This document shows, piece by piece, positions 1-6,766 of a DNA stretch of 6,924 nt (its first letter is position 1; every line of letters starts with the position of its first letter). The DNA lies in contig ONVJ01000037.1 in the NCBI GenBank assembly GCA_900321265.1, positions 1 to 6,924 on the forward strand, in the 5' to 3' direction. The stretch is from an uncultured Eubacteriales bacterium (lineage in GTDB: Bacteria; Bacillota; Clostridia; Oscillospirales; CAG-272). The position numbers were made by a program, and so were the translations under genes. The notes beneath the pieces were generated by a model. The model was not told the origin of the DNA, searched no databases, and saw only the letters and a program-made list of their open reading frames with translations.

Positions 1-1164
1 ACAAAGATGAGCCGGACCGCGATCGACGCGATGATGCCCTTCATGGAAAAGGTCTGGGGCAATCCGTCCAGCCTTTATTCGATCGGCCAGGAGGCCAAAG
101 AGGCCCTCGAGGACTGCCGCGCGAGAGCCGCGGCATGCATCGGCGCGCAGCCGCGCGAGATCATTTTCACCTCGGGCGGCAGCGAGGCAGACAACCAGGC
201 GATCCTTTCGGCGGCCGTAAGCGGCGCGAAGAAGGGCAAAAAGCATATCATATCGACGGCTTTCGAGCACCACGCGGTGCTTCACACCCTGAAAAAACTT
301 GAGAAGCAGGGCTTTGAGATCACCCTTCTCGACGTAGGCTCCCGCGGGCTCGTGACTCCCGAACAGGTCGCCGAGGCGATCAGGCCGGACACCTGCCTTG
401 TCACCGTGATGTACGCTAACAACGAGATCGGCACCGTCCAGCCGGTCGCGGAGATCGGCGCGGTATGCAGGGAGAGGAAGGTCCTATTCCACACCGACGC
501 CGTCCAGGCCGCAGGGCATCTTCACATCGACGTCGAGGCTCAGAACATCGACATGCTCTCGGTCTCCGCGCACAAGTTCCACGGTCCGAGGGGCATCGGA
601 TTTCTCTACGCCCGCCGCGGAGTCATACTTACGAGCCTCATCGAGGGCGGGGCCCAGGAGCGCGGCAAGCGCGCAGGCACCGAGAACCTCGCGGCGATCG
701 CCGGAATGACGGCGGCGCTCGAGGAGGCGGTCTCGTCGATCGACGAAAACGCCGCGCGGCTTATTCCGCTGCGCGACAGGCTGATCGCCGGACTTGACAG
801 GATACCCTATTCCGAGCTCAACGGCGACGCGGAGCGCCGCCTTCCCGGCAACGTGAACTTCTGCTTCGAGGGCATCGAGGGAGAATCGCTCCTTCTTCTG
901 CTCGACGACAGGGGCATCTCGGCTTCGTCGGGCTCGGCCTGCACCTCGGGATCGCTCGATCCCAGCCACGTGCTGCTCGCCATCGGCAGGCCGCACGAGG
1001 TCGCCCACGGCTCGCTGAGGCTGACGCTGGGCGAGGACGCGACGGAGGATGAGGTCGATTACATAATAAAATCGGTCGGCGAGGTCGTCGCCTATCTGAG
1101 AGGCATGTCCCCCTTCTGGCGGGATCTCATGAGCGGCAAACGCCCGCACGTATTCAAGGAATAA
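1..1164 (+). CDS. nifS: Cysteine desulfurase, NifS/IscS type (5' end cut by window)
   Basis: PLP-dependent class V aminotransferase-fold enzyme that converts L-cysteine to L-alanine and passes the persulfide sulfur to a scaffold for Fe-S assembly in the cytosol. The frame is open from base 1 (T-K-M...), so the gene starts upstream; the family normally has about ten more residues ending in an NAATT-type motif. Counting the Met at base 7 as residue 1, the PLP-stacking His is in FEHHAV (88-89), D164 and Q167 lie in HTDAVQA, and the Schiff-base lysine is K190 in SAHKFHGP (codon 574-576). The catalytic cysteine is C312 in SSGSACTSGS (codon 940-942). The short active-site loop and the SACTSGS motif fit the NifS/IscS group rather than SufS. 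The scaffold gene follows after 20 bases, its natural sulfur acceptor. No nitrogenase gene is visible, so a housekeeping role is more likely than nitrogen fixation. All key residues are intact. Confidence 0.96.
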   Translation, partial: TKMSRTAIDAMMPFMEKVWGNPSSLYSIGQEAKEALEDCRARAAACIGAQPREIIFTSGGSEADNQAILSAAVSGAKKGKKHIISTAFEHHAVLHTLKKLEKQGFEITLLDVGSRGLVTPEQVAEAIRPDTCLVTVMYANNEIGTVQPVAEIGAVCRERKVLFHTDAVQAAGHLHIDVEAQNIDMLSVSAHKFHGPRGIGFLYARRGVILTSLIEGGAQERGKRAGTENLAAIAGMTAALEEAVSSIDENAARLIPLRDRLIAGLDRIPYSELNGDAERRLPGNVNFCFEGIEGESLLLLLDDRGISASSGSACTSGSLDPSHVLLAIGRPHEVAHGSLRLTLGEDATEDEVDYIIKSVGEVVAYLRGMSPFWRDLMSGKRPHVFKE

Positions 1165-1184
1165 CGAGTAAAAGGAGATAAAAA

Positions 1185-1619
1185 ATGGCGCTTTACAGTG
1201 AAAAAGTGATGGATCACTTCAGAAATCCGAGGAACGTCGGTGTTATCGAGGACGCCGACGGCGTCGGCGAGGTCGGCAATCCGGTCTGCGGCGACATCAT
1301 GAAGATCTATCTCAAGATAGAGAACGACATCATAACCGACGTCAAATTCGAGACCTTCGGCTGCGGTTCGGCGATCGCGTCAAGCACGATGGCGACCGAG
1401 CTGATCAAGGGCCAGCCCCTGTCCGAGGCGCTCAAGCTGACGAACAAGGCGGTCACCGAGGCCCTCGACGGCCTGCCGGCGCACAAGCTGCACTGCTCGG
1501 TCCTGGCCGAGGAGGCGATAAAGTCGGCAGTCAAGGATTATTACGACAGAAACAAGATCCCCTACGATCCCGCCGATTTCCCCGACTGCAGCCACTGCGA
1601 GGCCTGCTCGGCTCACTGA
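1185..1619 (+). CDS. nifU: Fe-S cluster assembly scaffold, NifU/IscU type
   Basis: Cytosolic scaffold of 144 residues on which Fe-S clusters are built from NifS-derived sulfur and then handed to apo-proteins. The three conserved ligands are present: C35 in NPVCGD (with D37), C60 in FGCGSAIASS and C104 in KLHCSVLAEEAI. There is no 18-21 residue insertion before the third cysteine as in SufU, and the LPPVK chaperone-binding motif of E. coli IscU reads LPAHK, so this is the short clostridial NifU/IscU form. The protein ends in an extra CxxCxxC cluster (C135, C138, C141), which I recall as a frequent tail in clostridial homologues. The ATG is fixed by AAAGGAG at 1171-1177 and by the typical opening MALYSEKVMDHFRNPRN. 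It lies 20 bases after the desulfurase and is almost surely co-transcribed. No hscA/hscB-like chaperone gene is nearby. Confidence 0.97.
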   Translation: MALYSEKVMDHFRNPRNVGVIEDADGVGEVGNPVCGDIMKIYLKIENDIITDVKFETFGCGSAIASSTMATELIKGQPLSEALKLTNKAVTEALDGLPAHKLHCSVLAEEAIKSAVKDYYDRNKIPYDPADFPDCSHCEACSAH

Positions 1620-1665
1620 GCGCGGCGGCGTGACCCAGGACTCTACCGGGAGGTGACATCTCTCA

Positions 1666-2151
1666 ATGATGGTGTCGACGAGGGGCAAATACGCCCTCAG
1701 GGTGATGATAGACCTGGCCGAACACGGCAGCGGCTCCTACGTGGCAATGAAGGAGGTCGCCGAGCGGCAGGAGATCTCGCTCAAATATCTTGAAAAGATA
1801 CTTCCTCCGCTGGTGTCGGGTGGCCTCATCGAGGGCGTCTGCGGCAAGGGCGGCGGATACCGGCTGACAAAGGATCCTTCGGAATACCGCGTAGGCGAGA
1901 TCCTTAAGCTCACCGAAGGCGACCTGTCGCCCACCGCCTGTTCGGGCGACGGCAACGAGACCTGCGACAGGGCGGGCGAATGCCGGATCAAGCCGGTCTT
2001 CGACGGCCTCGGCGAGGTCATAACAGGCTATCTCGACAGATTCACCCTGGCCGATCTCGCCTCCGGGGGAGACGGCGCGGTGCCCGCGCCTTCCGCCGGC
2101 GGCGTAAGGACCGGCGAAAACTGCTGCGGAAAGAGAGCGGAGAAGCAATGA
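1666..2151 (+). CDS. Rrf2-family transcriptional regulator, IscR-like (Fe-S or cysteine responsive)
   Basis: A 161-residue winged helix-turn-helix regulator of the Rrf2 family (IscR, CymR, NsrR). It opens with the hallmark STRGKYALRVMIDLA. The recognition helix region is SLKYLEKIL (38-46), with E43 at the position of the E. coli IscR specificity residue, and the wing is GKGGGYRL (60-67). A cysteine trio C92, C100, C106 (C-x7-C-x5-C) follows LKLTEGDLSP and probably binds an Fe-S cluster. E. coli IscR has C-x5-C-x5-C, and the wider spacing looks typical of Firmicutes members. Residue 59, an arginine contacting DNA in E. coli IscR, is Cys here, and the tail carries C153-C154. The first ATG of the ATGATG pair is chosen because GGGAGGTGA at 1648-1656 sits closer to it. 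The gene is 46 bases after nifU and overlaps the peptidase start. The likely role is control of this operon or of cysteine/Fe-S genes; the regulon is inferred only. Confidence 0.92.
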   Translation: MMVSTRGKYALRVMIDLAEHGSGSYVAMKEVAERQEISLKYLEKILPPLVSGGLIEGVCGKGGGYRLTKDPSEYRVGEILKLTEGDLSPTACSGDGNETCDRAGECRIKPVFDGLGEVITGYLDRFTLADLASGGDGAVPAPSAGGVRTGENCCGKRAEKQ

Positions 2152-3299
2152 GAATAAACCCCGTGCTCACAGAGGCGATCGATTCGCTGCTGCCCGAATA
2201 TCTCGGGATATGGGCGGAGTTTGCCTCGATCGAAAGCCAGACCGCCGACAAGGCGGGCGTCGACAGGGCCGCCGGCTATATCTGCGGCATCGCCGCGAAG
2301 CACGGTTGGAAGATCGAGAAGAAGCATTTTGAAAGATCGGGCGACGCCGTATGCATAACGATGAACCCCGGCGCACCCGGCCGCCCGTTGGCGGTCTCGG
2401 GACACGTCGACACCGTCCACCCCGCGGGGCTCTTCGGCTATCCGCCGGTGAGGATCGAGGAGGGAAGGATCTGCGGTCCGGGCGTCGCCGACTGCAAGGG
2501 CGGGATCGTCGCCGCGCTCATGGCGATGGACGCCCTCGAACGGGTCGGCTTTTGTGAACGGCCGGTCCTGCTACTCCTCCAGACCGACGAGGAGACCTCG
2601 TCGGCTGGCAGCGACAAAGGGACGATCTCCTATATCTGCGACAAGGCCGCCGGCGCCGAGGCCTTCCTCAACGCCGAGGGGCACACCCTCGGGAAGTGCA
2701 CCGTCGCCAGAAAGGGGATCAGCAAGTACCGCCTGACGGTGAGAGGGAAGAGCGTCCACGCCGCCAACTGCGCGAAGGGTATAAGCGCGATCGCCGAGGC
2801 GGCGATGAAGATCACCGAGCTTGAAAAGCTGAAGGATCCCGCCGGGATAACCTGCAGCTGCGGCACGATAAGCGGAGGCACCGCGATCAACACCGTGCCC
2901 GAGGAGTGCTCCTTCACCCTCGACGTCAGGTTTTCAAACGCCGAGGAGACCGATTTCGCCGACATGCGCGTCAGGGAGATCGCGGAGCATTCCTTCATTC
3001 CCGGAAGCACATGCACCGTAGAACTCATTTCCCGCCGCGCGGCGATGGTCCGCTGCGAGCGGAATCTCACCCTTCTCGACCGGATGAATGCCGTCTATGA
3101 GGCCTGGGGCCTCCCGGTCCTCTCCCCCGAGATGAGCAAGGGCGGATCAGACGCCGCCGACGTCACGCTGAGGGGGATCCCCTGCGTCGACTCGATCGGA
3201 GTCACCGGCGGAGGCATCCATACCGTCAGGGAGTATGCCGAGATCGACAGCCTCCCCGCGGCCGCGAAGCGGATCGCCACGGTGTTTTATTCGCTGTGA
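2148..3299 (+). CDS. M20-family zinc metallopeptidase (glutamate carboxypeptidase/ArgE-DapE-like)
   Basis: A 383-residue cytosolic M20 di-zinc hydrolase; no signal peptide is seen. Known members cleave C-terminal amino acids from small peptides or deacylate N-acyl amino acids. The visible metal and catalytic set is complete: H86 and D88 in SGHVDTVHP, bridging D115 in GPGVADCKGG, general base E148 with E149 in TDEETSS, E177 in NAEGHT, and H358 in GGGIHTVREY. The inserted dimerisation (lid) domain runs from about residue 184 to 295 and carries H204 in GKSVHAAN. The start is the ATG overlapping the regulator's TGA (ATGA), with GGAG at 2139-2142 five bases before it. The frame stays open upstream to about 1980 inside the regulator gene, but that part is not M20-like. 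Translational coupling suggests co-production with the regulator. The substrate is unknown; release of cysteine or another amino acid from peptides or acyl forms is only a guess. Confidence 0.93.
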   Translation: MRINPVLTEAIDSLLPEYLGIWAEFASIESQTADKAGVDRAAGYICGIAAKHGWKIEKKHFERSGDAVCITMNPGAPGRPLAVSGHVDTVHPAGLFGYPPVRIEEGRICGPGVADCKGGIVAALMAMDALERVGFCERPVLLLLQTDEETSSAGSDKGTISYICDKAAGAEAFLNAEGHTLGKCTVARKGISKYRLTVRGKSVHAANCAKGISAIAEAAMKITELEKLKDPAGITCSCGTISGGTAINTVPEECSFTLDVRFSNAEETDFADMRVREIAEHSFIPGSTCTVELISRRAAMVRCERNLTLLDRMNAVYEAWGLPVLSPEMSKGGSDAADVTLRGIPCVDSIGVTGGGIHTVREYAEIDSLPAAAKRIATVFYSL

Positions 3300-3312
3300 A
3301 ACCAAATTAAAC

Positions 3313-3351
3313 AAATCCCGCGCCCGGAGCTTTTCCGGACGCGGGATTTTT
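3313..3351 (+). terminator. Rho-independent terminator between convergent genes, probably bidirectional
   Basis: A 16-base arm (3313-3328, AAATCCCGCGCCCGGA) pairs with 3334-3349 with a single mismatch, across a 5-base loop (GCTTT), and the right arm runs into TTTTT. It lies 14 bases after the peptidase stop. On the opposite strand the same hairpin is followed by a T-rich run (complement of AATTAAACAAA), so it can also end the kinase transcript, whose stop is at 3363-3365. Confidence 0.93.
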
Positions 3352-3362
3352 GTAAAATGATT

Positions 3363-4298
3363 TTACTTCAGCCGCTCAAGCGTGACGGCGTCGTAGGAGT
3401 CTATGATGTCCTTCGCTCTGGGCGGCTCGGTGCCGGGTGTCATGCAGGCGGCGTTGCCGCAGGACATCGCGCGCTTCAGGCAGTCGCCCGGGTCGGCGCC
3501 GAGGACGGCGCCCCAGATGAATCCGCCGATCGAGCTGTCGCCGGCGCCGATCGTCGATACGACCGGGATGTCGGGCGGGCAGGAGAGGAATTCTCCCCCG
3601 CCGCAGACGAGGATCGCTCCGTGCTTTCCGAGGCTGACGATGACGTTGCCGATCCCCTTCCGGTTCATCTCGCGTGCCCATCCGAGGATGTCTTCGGTTC
3701 CGATCTCCTCACGGCCAATATACTTTCTGATCTCCTCCTCGTTCGGCTTGATCAGCCAGGGGGAGCAGTCGATGAGATCCTCGACCGAGAAGGCGCCCGA
3801 GTCTATGACGACGCGCACGCCGGCCGCACGGTATTTTTTGAGAAGCTCCTTTACCTGTCCGATGGGTATCCCGACGGGCAGGCTGCCGGTCAGGGTGACG
3901 ATGTCGCCCGGGTCGACGTCGCCGATAAGCTCCGCTACCTCCGCCAGGACGTCGCGGTCTTCGGGGACCCTGAATCCCGAGAAGGAGAGTCTTGTCTCTT
4001 TTCCTTCCGACGGATGTATCGTGTAGTTCTCGCGGATCCTGCCGGGAACGGTGACGGCGACGCAGTCGAGTCCGCCCGCCTTAAGCATCGAGAGAAATTC
4101 GGCTCCGTTCTCCTCGCCGACGACGGCCAGCGCCTCAGACGGGACTCCGCAGGCGAGCAGCGCCTTGGATATGTTCACCCCCTTGCCTCCCGGGTCGCGG
4201 GAGGTAATGTCAGCCCTTGTTTCCTTTCCGGCCAGAAAGACCGGGCAGGTGCAGTGGACGTCGAAGGCGGGGTTCAGCGTAAGCGTTACGATGCGCAC
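3363..4298 (-). CDS. PfkB-family sugar-phosphate kinase (1-phosphofructokinase / tagatose-6-phosphate kinase branch)
   Basis: A 311-residue ATP-dependent ribokinase-fold enzyme. FruK-type members turn fructose 1-phosphate into fructose 1,6-bisphosphate, and LacC-type members phosphorylate tagatose 6-phosphate. The opening VTLTLNPAFD and the signature DPGGKGVNISKAL (35-47) are typical of the FruK/LacC branch, which acts on phosphorylated sugars. Further on are LTGSLP, KPNEEEI, VSLGKHGAIL and the ATP/catalytic signature TIGAGDSSIGGF with base D254. The usual GAGDSMVAGF reads GAGDSSIGGF, a mild change. The start is GTG: GGAGG lies 9 bases before it, homologous sequence begins there, and the open frame further upstream (to 4433) overlaps the dehydrogenase gene and looks unlike a kinase. 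It starts 4 bases after the dehydrogenase stop, so the two are probably coupled and share a pathway. Whether the substrate is fructose 1-phosphate, tagatose 6-phosphate or a related ketose phosphate cannot be decided here. Confidence 0.93.
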   Translation of the reverse strand: MRIVTLTLNPAFDVHCTCPVFLAGKETRADITSRDPGGKGVNISKALLACGVPSEALAVVGEENGAEFLSMLKAGGLDCVAVTVPGRIRENYTIHPSEGKETRLSFSGFRVPEDRDVLAEVAELIGDVDPGDIVTLTGSLPVGIPIGQVKELLKKYRAAGVRVVIDSGAFSVEDLIDCSPWLIKPNEEEIRKYIGREEIGTEDILGWAREMNRKGIGNVIVSLGKHGAILVCGGGEFLSCPPDIPVVSTIGAGDSSIGGFIWGAVLGADPGDCLKRAMSCGNAACMTPGTEPPRAKDIIDSYDAVTLERLK

Positions 4299-4302
4299 TT
4301 TC

Positions 4303-5565
4303 TTATGCCTCCGGGAGCTTCGGGCCGTTGGCGAGGAGGTATTCCTCGGCCTCGGTGCACCACATTCCGCCGTGCGCCGAGCAGAGCTCGTCAAGCTTTC
4401 TGTAGAGCGGATCGGTCTTTCCCAGCTCGGCAAAGTCGCTGACGGCCACCATCGGGATGTCGACCGAGGGATAGCAGACCTTCTTCGCGCCGCTCGGTCT
4501 CGCCATTCCGAAGATGCCTTCGGGGACCGCCTTCAGACCGAGGATGTGGGAAACGAGCACGCCGGGGTTGATCCTGTGTTCGTCGATCAGGTTCAGGATG
4601 TCGACGGTGTCCTCGGGAATGCTCCCGGCGGTGCCGACGACGTGGATGCCGTCGTAGTGGATGCGGTAGAGGTTGAGCGAGCCCTGCATGTCGTGGATCG
4701 CGGGACCCGCGAAGAAGTTGACGCAGCCGTCCTCGCGGCAGATCTGCTCCGCCATCGTGAAGAGGGCGGGGACGGGGGCCATGACGAAGACGTCGTCAAA
4801 TCCGCCGTCGGATATCGCCTTCAGCTCGGCGACCGGATCCTCCATCCCGGATGTGTCGATGTATCTGAGGTCCATTCCTGCGGCCTTCGCGTCCTCGACG
4901 GTGCAGTGCGCCGCCGCCCAGGCCAGCCTCTCGGCGTTGATGTCGGTGACGACGACCTGTCCGCAGCCGGCGTAGCCCTTGGCGAGCTCGACGGCTCCGA
5001 GGCCCATCGGTCCGGCTCCGGCCAGAATGGCGAGCTTTCCGCCCTTCTTCGCGCCGTCGGTACGGGTGTAGGTCTCGTAATCGGTGTGGTAGAAGCCCTT
5101 GAAGCCCCTGATTATGCATCCGAGCGATTCGACGAGCGAGCCGCCGTAGAAGTTCTCGCCGCGGTATTTGATCATGCAGCCGCGCTCGAGGACGATCGAC
5201 GGCACGACGGCGTAGGTCGCGCTTCCGCCGATATACTGATAGGAGTATCCGGGGTCATATCCCGAGGGGAGCTTAAGCGCCGGCTGGATGACGATCCTGT
5301 CGCCGACCTTCCATTTGTCCGTCAGCGCCGATCCGACCTTCACGATCTCGCCGGCCATCTCGTGGCCGATGATGATCGGCTTCTCGGCGATGTCGGGCGG
5401 GACGCGCTTGTGCGCGGTGCCCTGCTTTACCGCCTTGTAGGTCGAGGCGCAGAGCGAGTCGGATCCGACCTTCAGGAGGACCTCTTCGGGGCCCACCTCG
5501 GGCAGCTCGAAGGTCTCGAGCCTCAGGTCGTTCTCACCGTGCAGTCTTACAGCCGTTGTTTTCAT
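4303..5565 (-). CDS. Zinc-dependent medium-chain dehydrogenase, L-sorbose-1-phosphate reductase (SorE)-like
   Basis: A 420-residue alcohol dehydrogenase-like protein (GroES-like domain about 1-150, Rossmann domain about 175-340). Catalytic-zinc ligands appear as C39 in SDSLCAST, H68-E69 in IIGHEMAG and E146 in SLVESLGC. The four-cysteine structural zinc loop is absent. The dinucleotide motif is LAGAGPMGLG (181-190), and D208 in VVVTDIN suggests NAD(H) rather than NADP(H). The opening (KTTAVRLHGENDLRLETFELPE, HKRVPPDIAEKP) and the GYSYQYIGG segment match, from memory, L-sorbose-1-phosphate reductases, which interconvert sorbose 1-phosphate and glucitol 6-phosphate. The ATG is chosen because GAGGAGG (5572-5578) is 6 bases upstream and homologues begin MKT. 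The partner kinase follows directly, pointing to sugar-phosphate or polyol-phosphate metabolism. No PTS or other transporter lies in the window, so the actual sugar is unproven and another polyol phosphate is possible. Confidence 0.88.
   Translation of the reverse strand: MKTTAVRLHGENDLRLETFELPEVGPEEVLLKVGSDSLCASTYKAVKQGTAHKRVPPDIAEKPIIIGHEMAGEIVKVGSALTDKWKVGDRIVIQPALKLPSGYDPGYSYQYIGGSATYAVVPSIVLERGCMIKYRGENFYGGSLVESLGCIIRGFKGFYHTDYETYTRTDGAKKGGKLAILAGAGPMGLGAVELAKGYAGCGQVVVTDINAERLAWAAAHCTVEDAKAAGMDLRYIDTSGMEDPVAELKAISDGGFDDVFVMAPVPALFTMAEQICREDGCVNFFAGPAIHDMQGSLNLYRIHYDGIHVVGTAGSIPEDTVDILNLIDEHRINPGVLVSHILGLKAVPEGIFGMARPSGAKKVCYPSVDIPMVAVSDFAELGKTDPLYRKLDELCSAHGGMWCTEAEEYLLANGPKLPEA
4308..4312 (-). 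promoter_or_regulatory. Ribosome binding site deciding the kinase GTG start
   Basis: On the - strand GGAGG stands 9 bases before the GTG at 4298-4296 and lies inside the last codons of the upstream dehydrogenase. This supports the GTG start and translational coupling of the two genes. Confidence 0.8.
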
Positions 5566-5581
5566 TATATGCCTCCTCTGC

Positions 5582-5616
5582 CCGGCGCGCCTCATCTCGG
5601 CAGCGCCGGAATTATA
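5582..5616 (-). promoter_or_regulatory. Possible promoter and inverted repeat upstream of the SorE-like gene
   Basis: In the 82-base gap before the dehydrogenase, the - strand has an exact TATAAT (5611-5616), but no convincing -35 at 16-18 bases. Just downstream is an inverted repeat, CCGGCGC (5603-5609 on - strand reading) and GCGCCGG (5582-5588), with a 14-base spacer, covering the predicted start point and ending 4 bases before the ribosome binding site. It could be an operator or a leader hairpin. Read-through from the GNAT gene is the alternative, since no good terminator follows that gene. Confidence 0.35.
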
Positions 5617-5647
5617 TTTTTCTGATTTGTCGATGCCCTGCCGGGCC

Positions 5648-6757
5648 TCAGATCTTTTTTACGAAGCACCTGCGTCGCTTGTGCTCGACGGCTCCGAAGT
5701 GCTTCCAGAAGTTCCTGATGGAGTAGTTGTCCTCAAGGTTGAGGTTGGTCTCGGCGTGATCGACCTTTTTGAGCATCTCGGCGATCGCGCCGATGAAGAT
5801 CCCGCTTACCCCGCGGTTCTCCCAGTCGGGATCGACGCCCATGAGACCGAAATCAAGGACGTCGGGGCGCTTTACAGCCCGAAGCAGCTTCATGAGCGTC
5901 GGCGGCGTCAGCCTGCCTGTCGTTCCGGCGAGCGCGCCGGCGATCGACGGAAAACAGACCGCGAAGCAGACGATCCGGTCGTTTTCGTCAAGGACGACGC
6001 CGACGTAATCTGTCTTTATCATGATCCTGAAATTGTCGATCATCATCTTCTTCATCCCCTCGGTGAAGGGAACGGTGCCGTAGATGCGCTCGTAGCTCCG
6101 GTCGAGGAGTTCGAAGATGCCGTCGGCGTATTTCTTTATGAAGTCGGCGGTGTTTTTCGCCTCGCCGATGCGGAGCCGGTAGCGCTTCAGGAGGAATTCC
6201 ACCGATCTTTCTATGTCGCCGGTGTCCTCGGGAGCGTAGATCATGCTCTCGACCCAGTCGACCTCCTTTTCGTAACCGCAGCCCTCGATCAGCTTCTGAT
6301 AATAGCTGTAGTTGTACTGCTCCTCGAAGGTGGACAGCCGGTCGAAGCCGTCGATCAGCAGGCCCTCGCGCTCGAGGTCGGAGAATCCGAGCGGGCCGCA
6401 GACGGTGTCGATCCCGCGTTCCCGCGCCCAGTCCTCGGCGGCCGCGAAGAGGGCCGACGCGACATTCTGATCGTCAACCGAATCGAAGCGGGTGAACCTG
6501 GCGCGGCGCTCGCCGGTCTTTTCGTTGTGCGCGCGCTGGATGATCGCCGATATCCTTCCGGCGGTCTTTCCGTCCTTTTCGGCGAGGAAGTATTCGGCCT
6601 CGCAGGTGTCGTTGTAGACGTAATTCTTTGAAAAGATTTTCTTTTCGTCGCCGTAGAGCGGCGGGACGAAATAGGGGCAGCCTTTGTAGAGCTTCAGGGG
6701 GAAATTCAGGAATTCGCGTCTGTCGCGCGCTGTCCTGACAAGTTTTACTGTTATCAA
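5648..6757 (-). CDS. GNAT-fold acetyltransferase-like protein, probably two GNAT domains, function unknown
   Basis: A 369-residue soluble protein. I recognise a widespread but uncharacterised family that begins ITVKLV..FLNFPLKLYKGCPYFVPPLYGDEKK and is usually annotated as GNAT N-acetyltransferase. The N-terminal half (about 1-180) has the GNAT-like stretch EAEYFLAEKDGKTAGRISA, then FDSVDDQNVASALFAAAEDWA and GPLGFSDLEREGLLIDGF. The C-terminal half (about 190-369) has DRIVCFAVCFPSI, GLMGVDPDWENRG and NLNLEDNYSIRNFWKHFGA, matching late GNAT strands. The acetyl-CoA loop (Q/R-x-x-G-x-G/A) is only approximate: R315-G316-V317-S318-G319 in the second domain and no clear copy in the first. The start is TTG, supported by GGAG 9 bases upstream, the family-like N-terminus, and the absence of an upstream ATG before an in-frame stop near 6827. 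It has its own strong promoter. The substrate is unknown, and a link to the downstream sugar genes is not evident. Confidence 0.85.
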   Translation of the reverse strand: MITVKLVRTARDRREFLNFPLKLYKGCPYFVPPLYGDEKKIFSKNYVYNDTCEAEYFLAEKDGKTAGRISAIIQRAHNEKTGERRARFTRFDSVDDQNVASALFAAAEDWARERGIDTVCGPLGFSDLEREGLLIDGFDRLSTFEEQYNYSYYQKLIEGCGYEKEVDWVESMIYAPEDTGDIERSVEFLLKRYRLRIGEAKNTADFIKKYADGIFELLDRSYERIYGTVPFTEGMKKMMIDNFRIMIKTDYVGVVLDENDRIVCFAVCFPSIAGALAGTTGRLTPPTLMKLLRAVKRPDVLDFGLMGVDPDWENRGVSGIFIGAIAEMLKKVDHAETNLNLEDNYSIRNFWKHFGAVEHKRRRCFVKKI

Positions 6758-6766
6758 GGCGGGTAT

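Noticed and set aside
484..1149. - strand open frame of 221 codons inside nifS
   Set aside because: Arg- and Val-rich shadow translation; the + strand carries every cysteine desulfurase motif.
1620..1665. Possible promoter or IscR-type operator between nifU and the Rrf2 gene
   Set aside because: No -10/-35 pair and no match to known IscR sites; the 46-base gap holds only a ribosome binding site.
1980..2147. N-terminal extension of the M20 peptidase frame into the regulator gene
   Set aside because: The extension is Arg-rich and unlike M20 proteins, and the ATG at 2148 has a ribosome binding site and the typical family N-terminus.
4299..4433. 45-codon N-terminal extension of the kinase frame
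   Set aside because: It overlaps the end of the dehydrogenase gene and is Ser/Arg-rich. The GTG at 4298 has GGAGG 9 bases upstream and begins the conserved kinase sequence.
3357..4442. + strand open frame of 361 codons opposite the kinase
   Set aside because: It starts at the terminator and has an Arg/Ala/Gly/Asp-rich translation without domain features, while the - strand has complete PfkB signatures.
4051..5625. Long + strand open frame of 524 codons opposite the dehydrogenase and the start of the kinase
   Set aside because: Its translation is rich in Asp, Val, Arg and Gly with no recognisable domain, and it mirrors two clearly functional - strand genes. GC-rich codon bias keeps the opposite frame open.
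5632..5647. Small hairpin GCCC-GGCA-GGGC just after the GNAT stop as a terminator
   Set aside because: The stem is only four pairs and no T run follows directly on the - strand, so it is too weak to call.
5627..6631. + strand open frame of 334 codons opposite the GNAT gene
   Set aside because: Low-complexity Val/Asp/Glu/Gly-rich translation without motifs and no suitable ribosome binding site; an antisense shadow.
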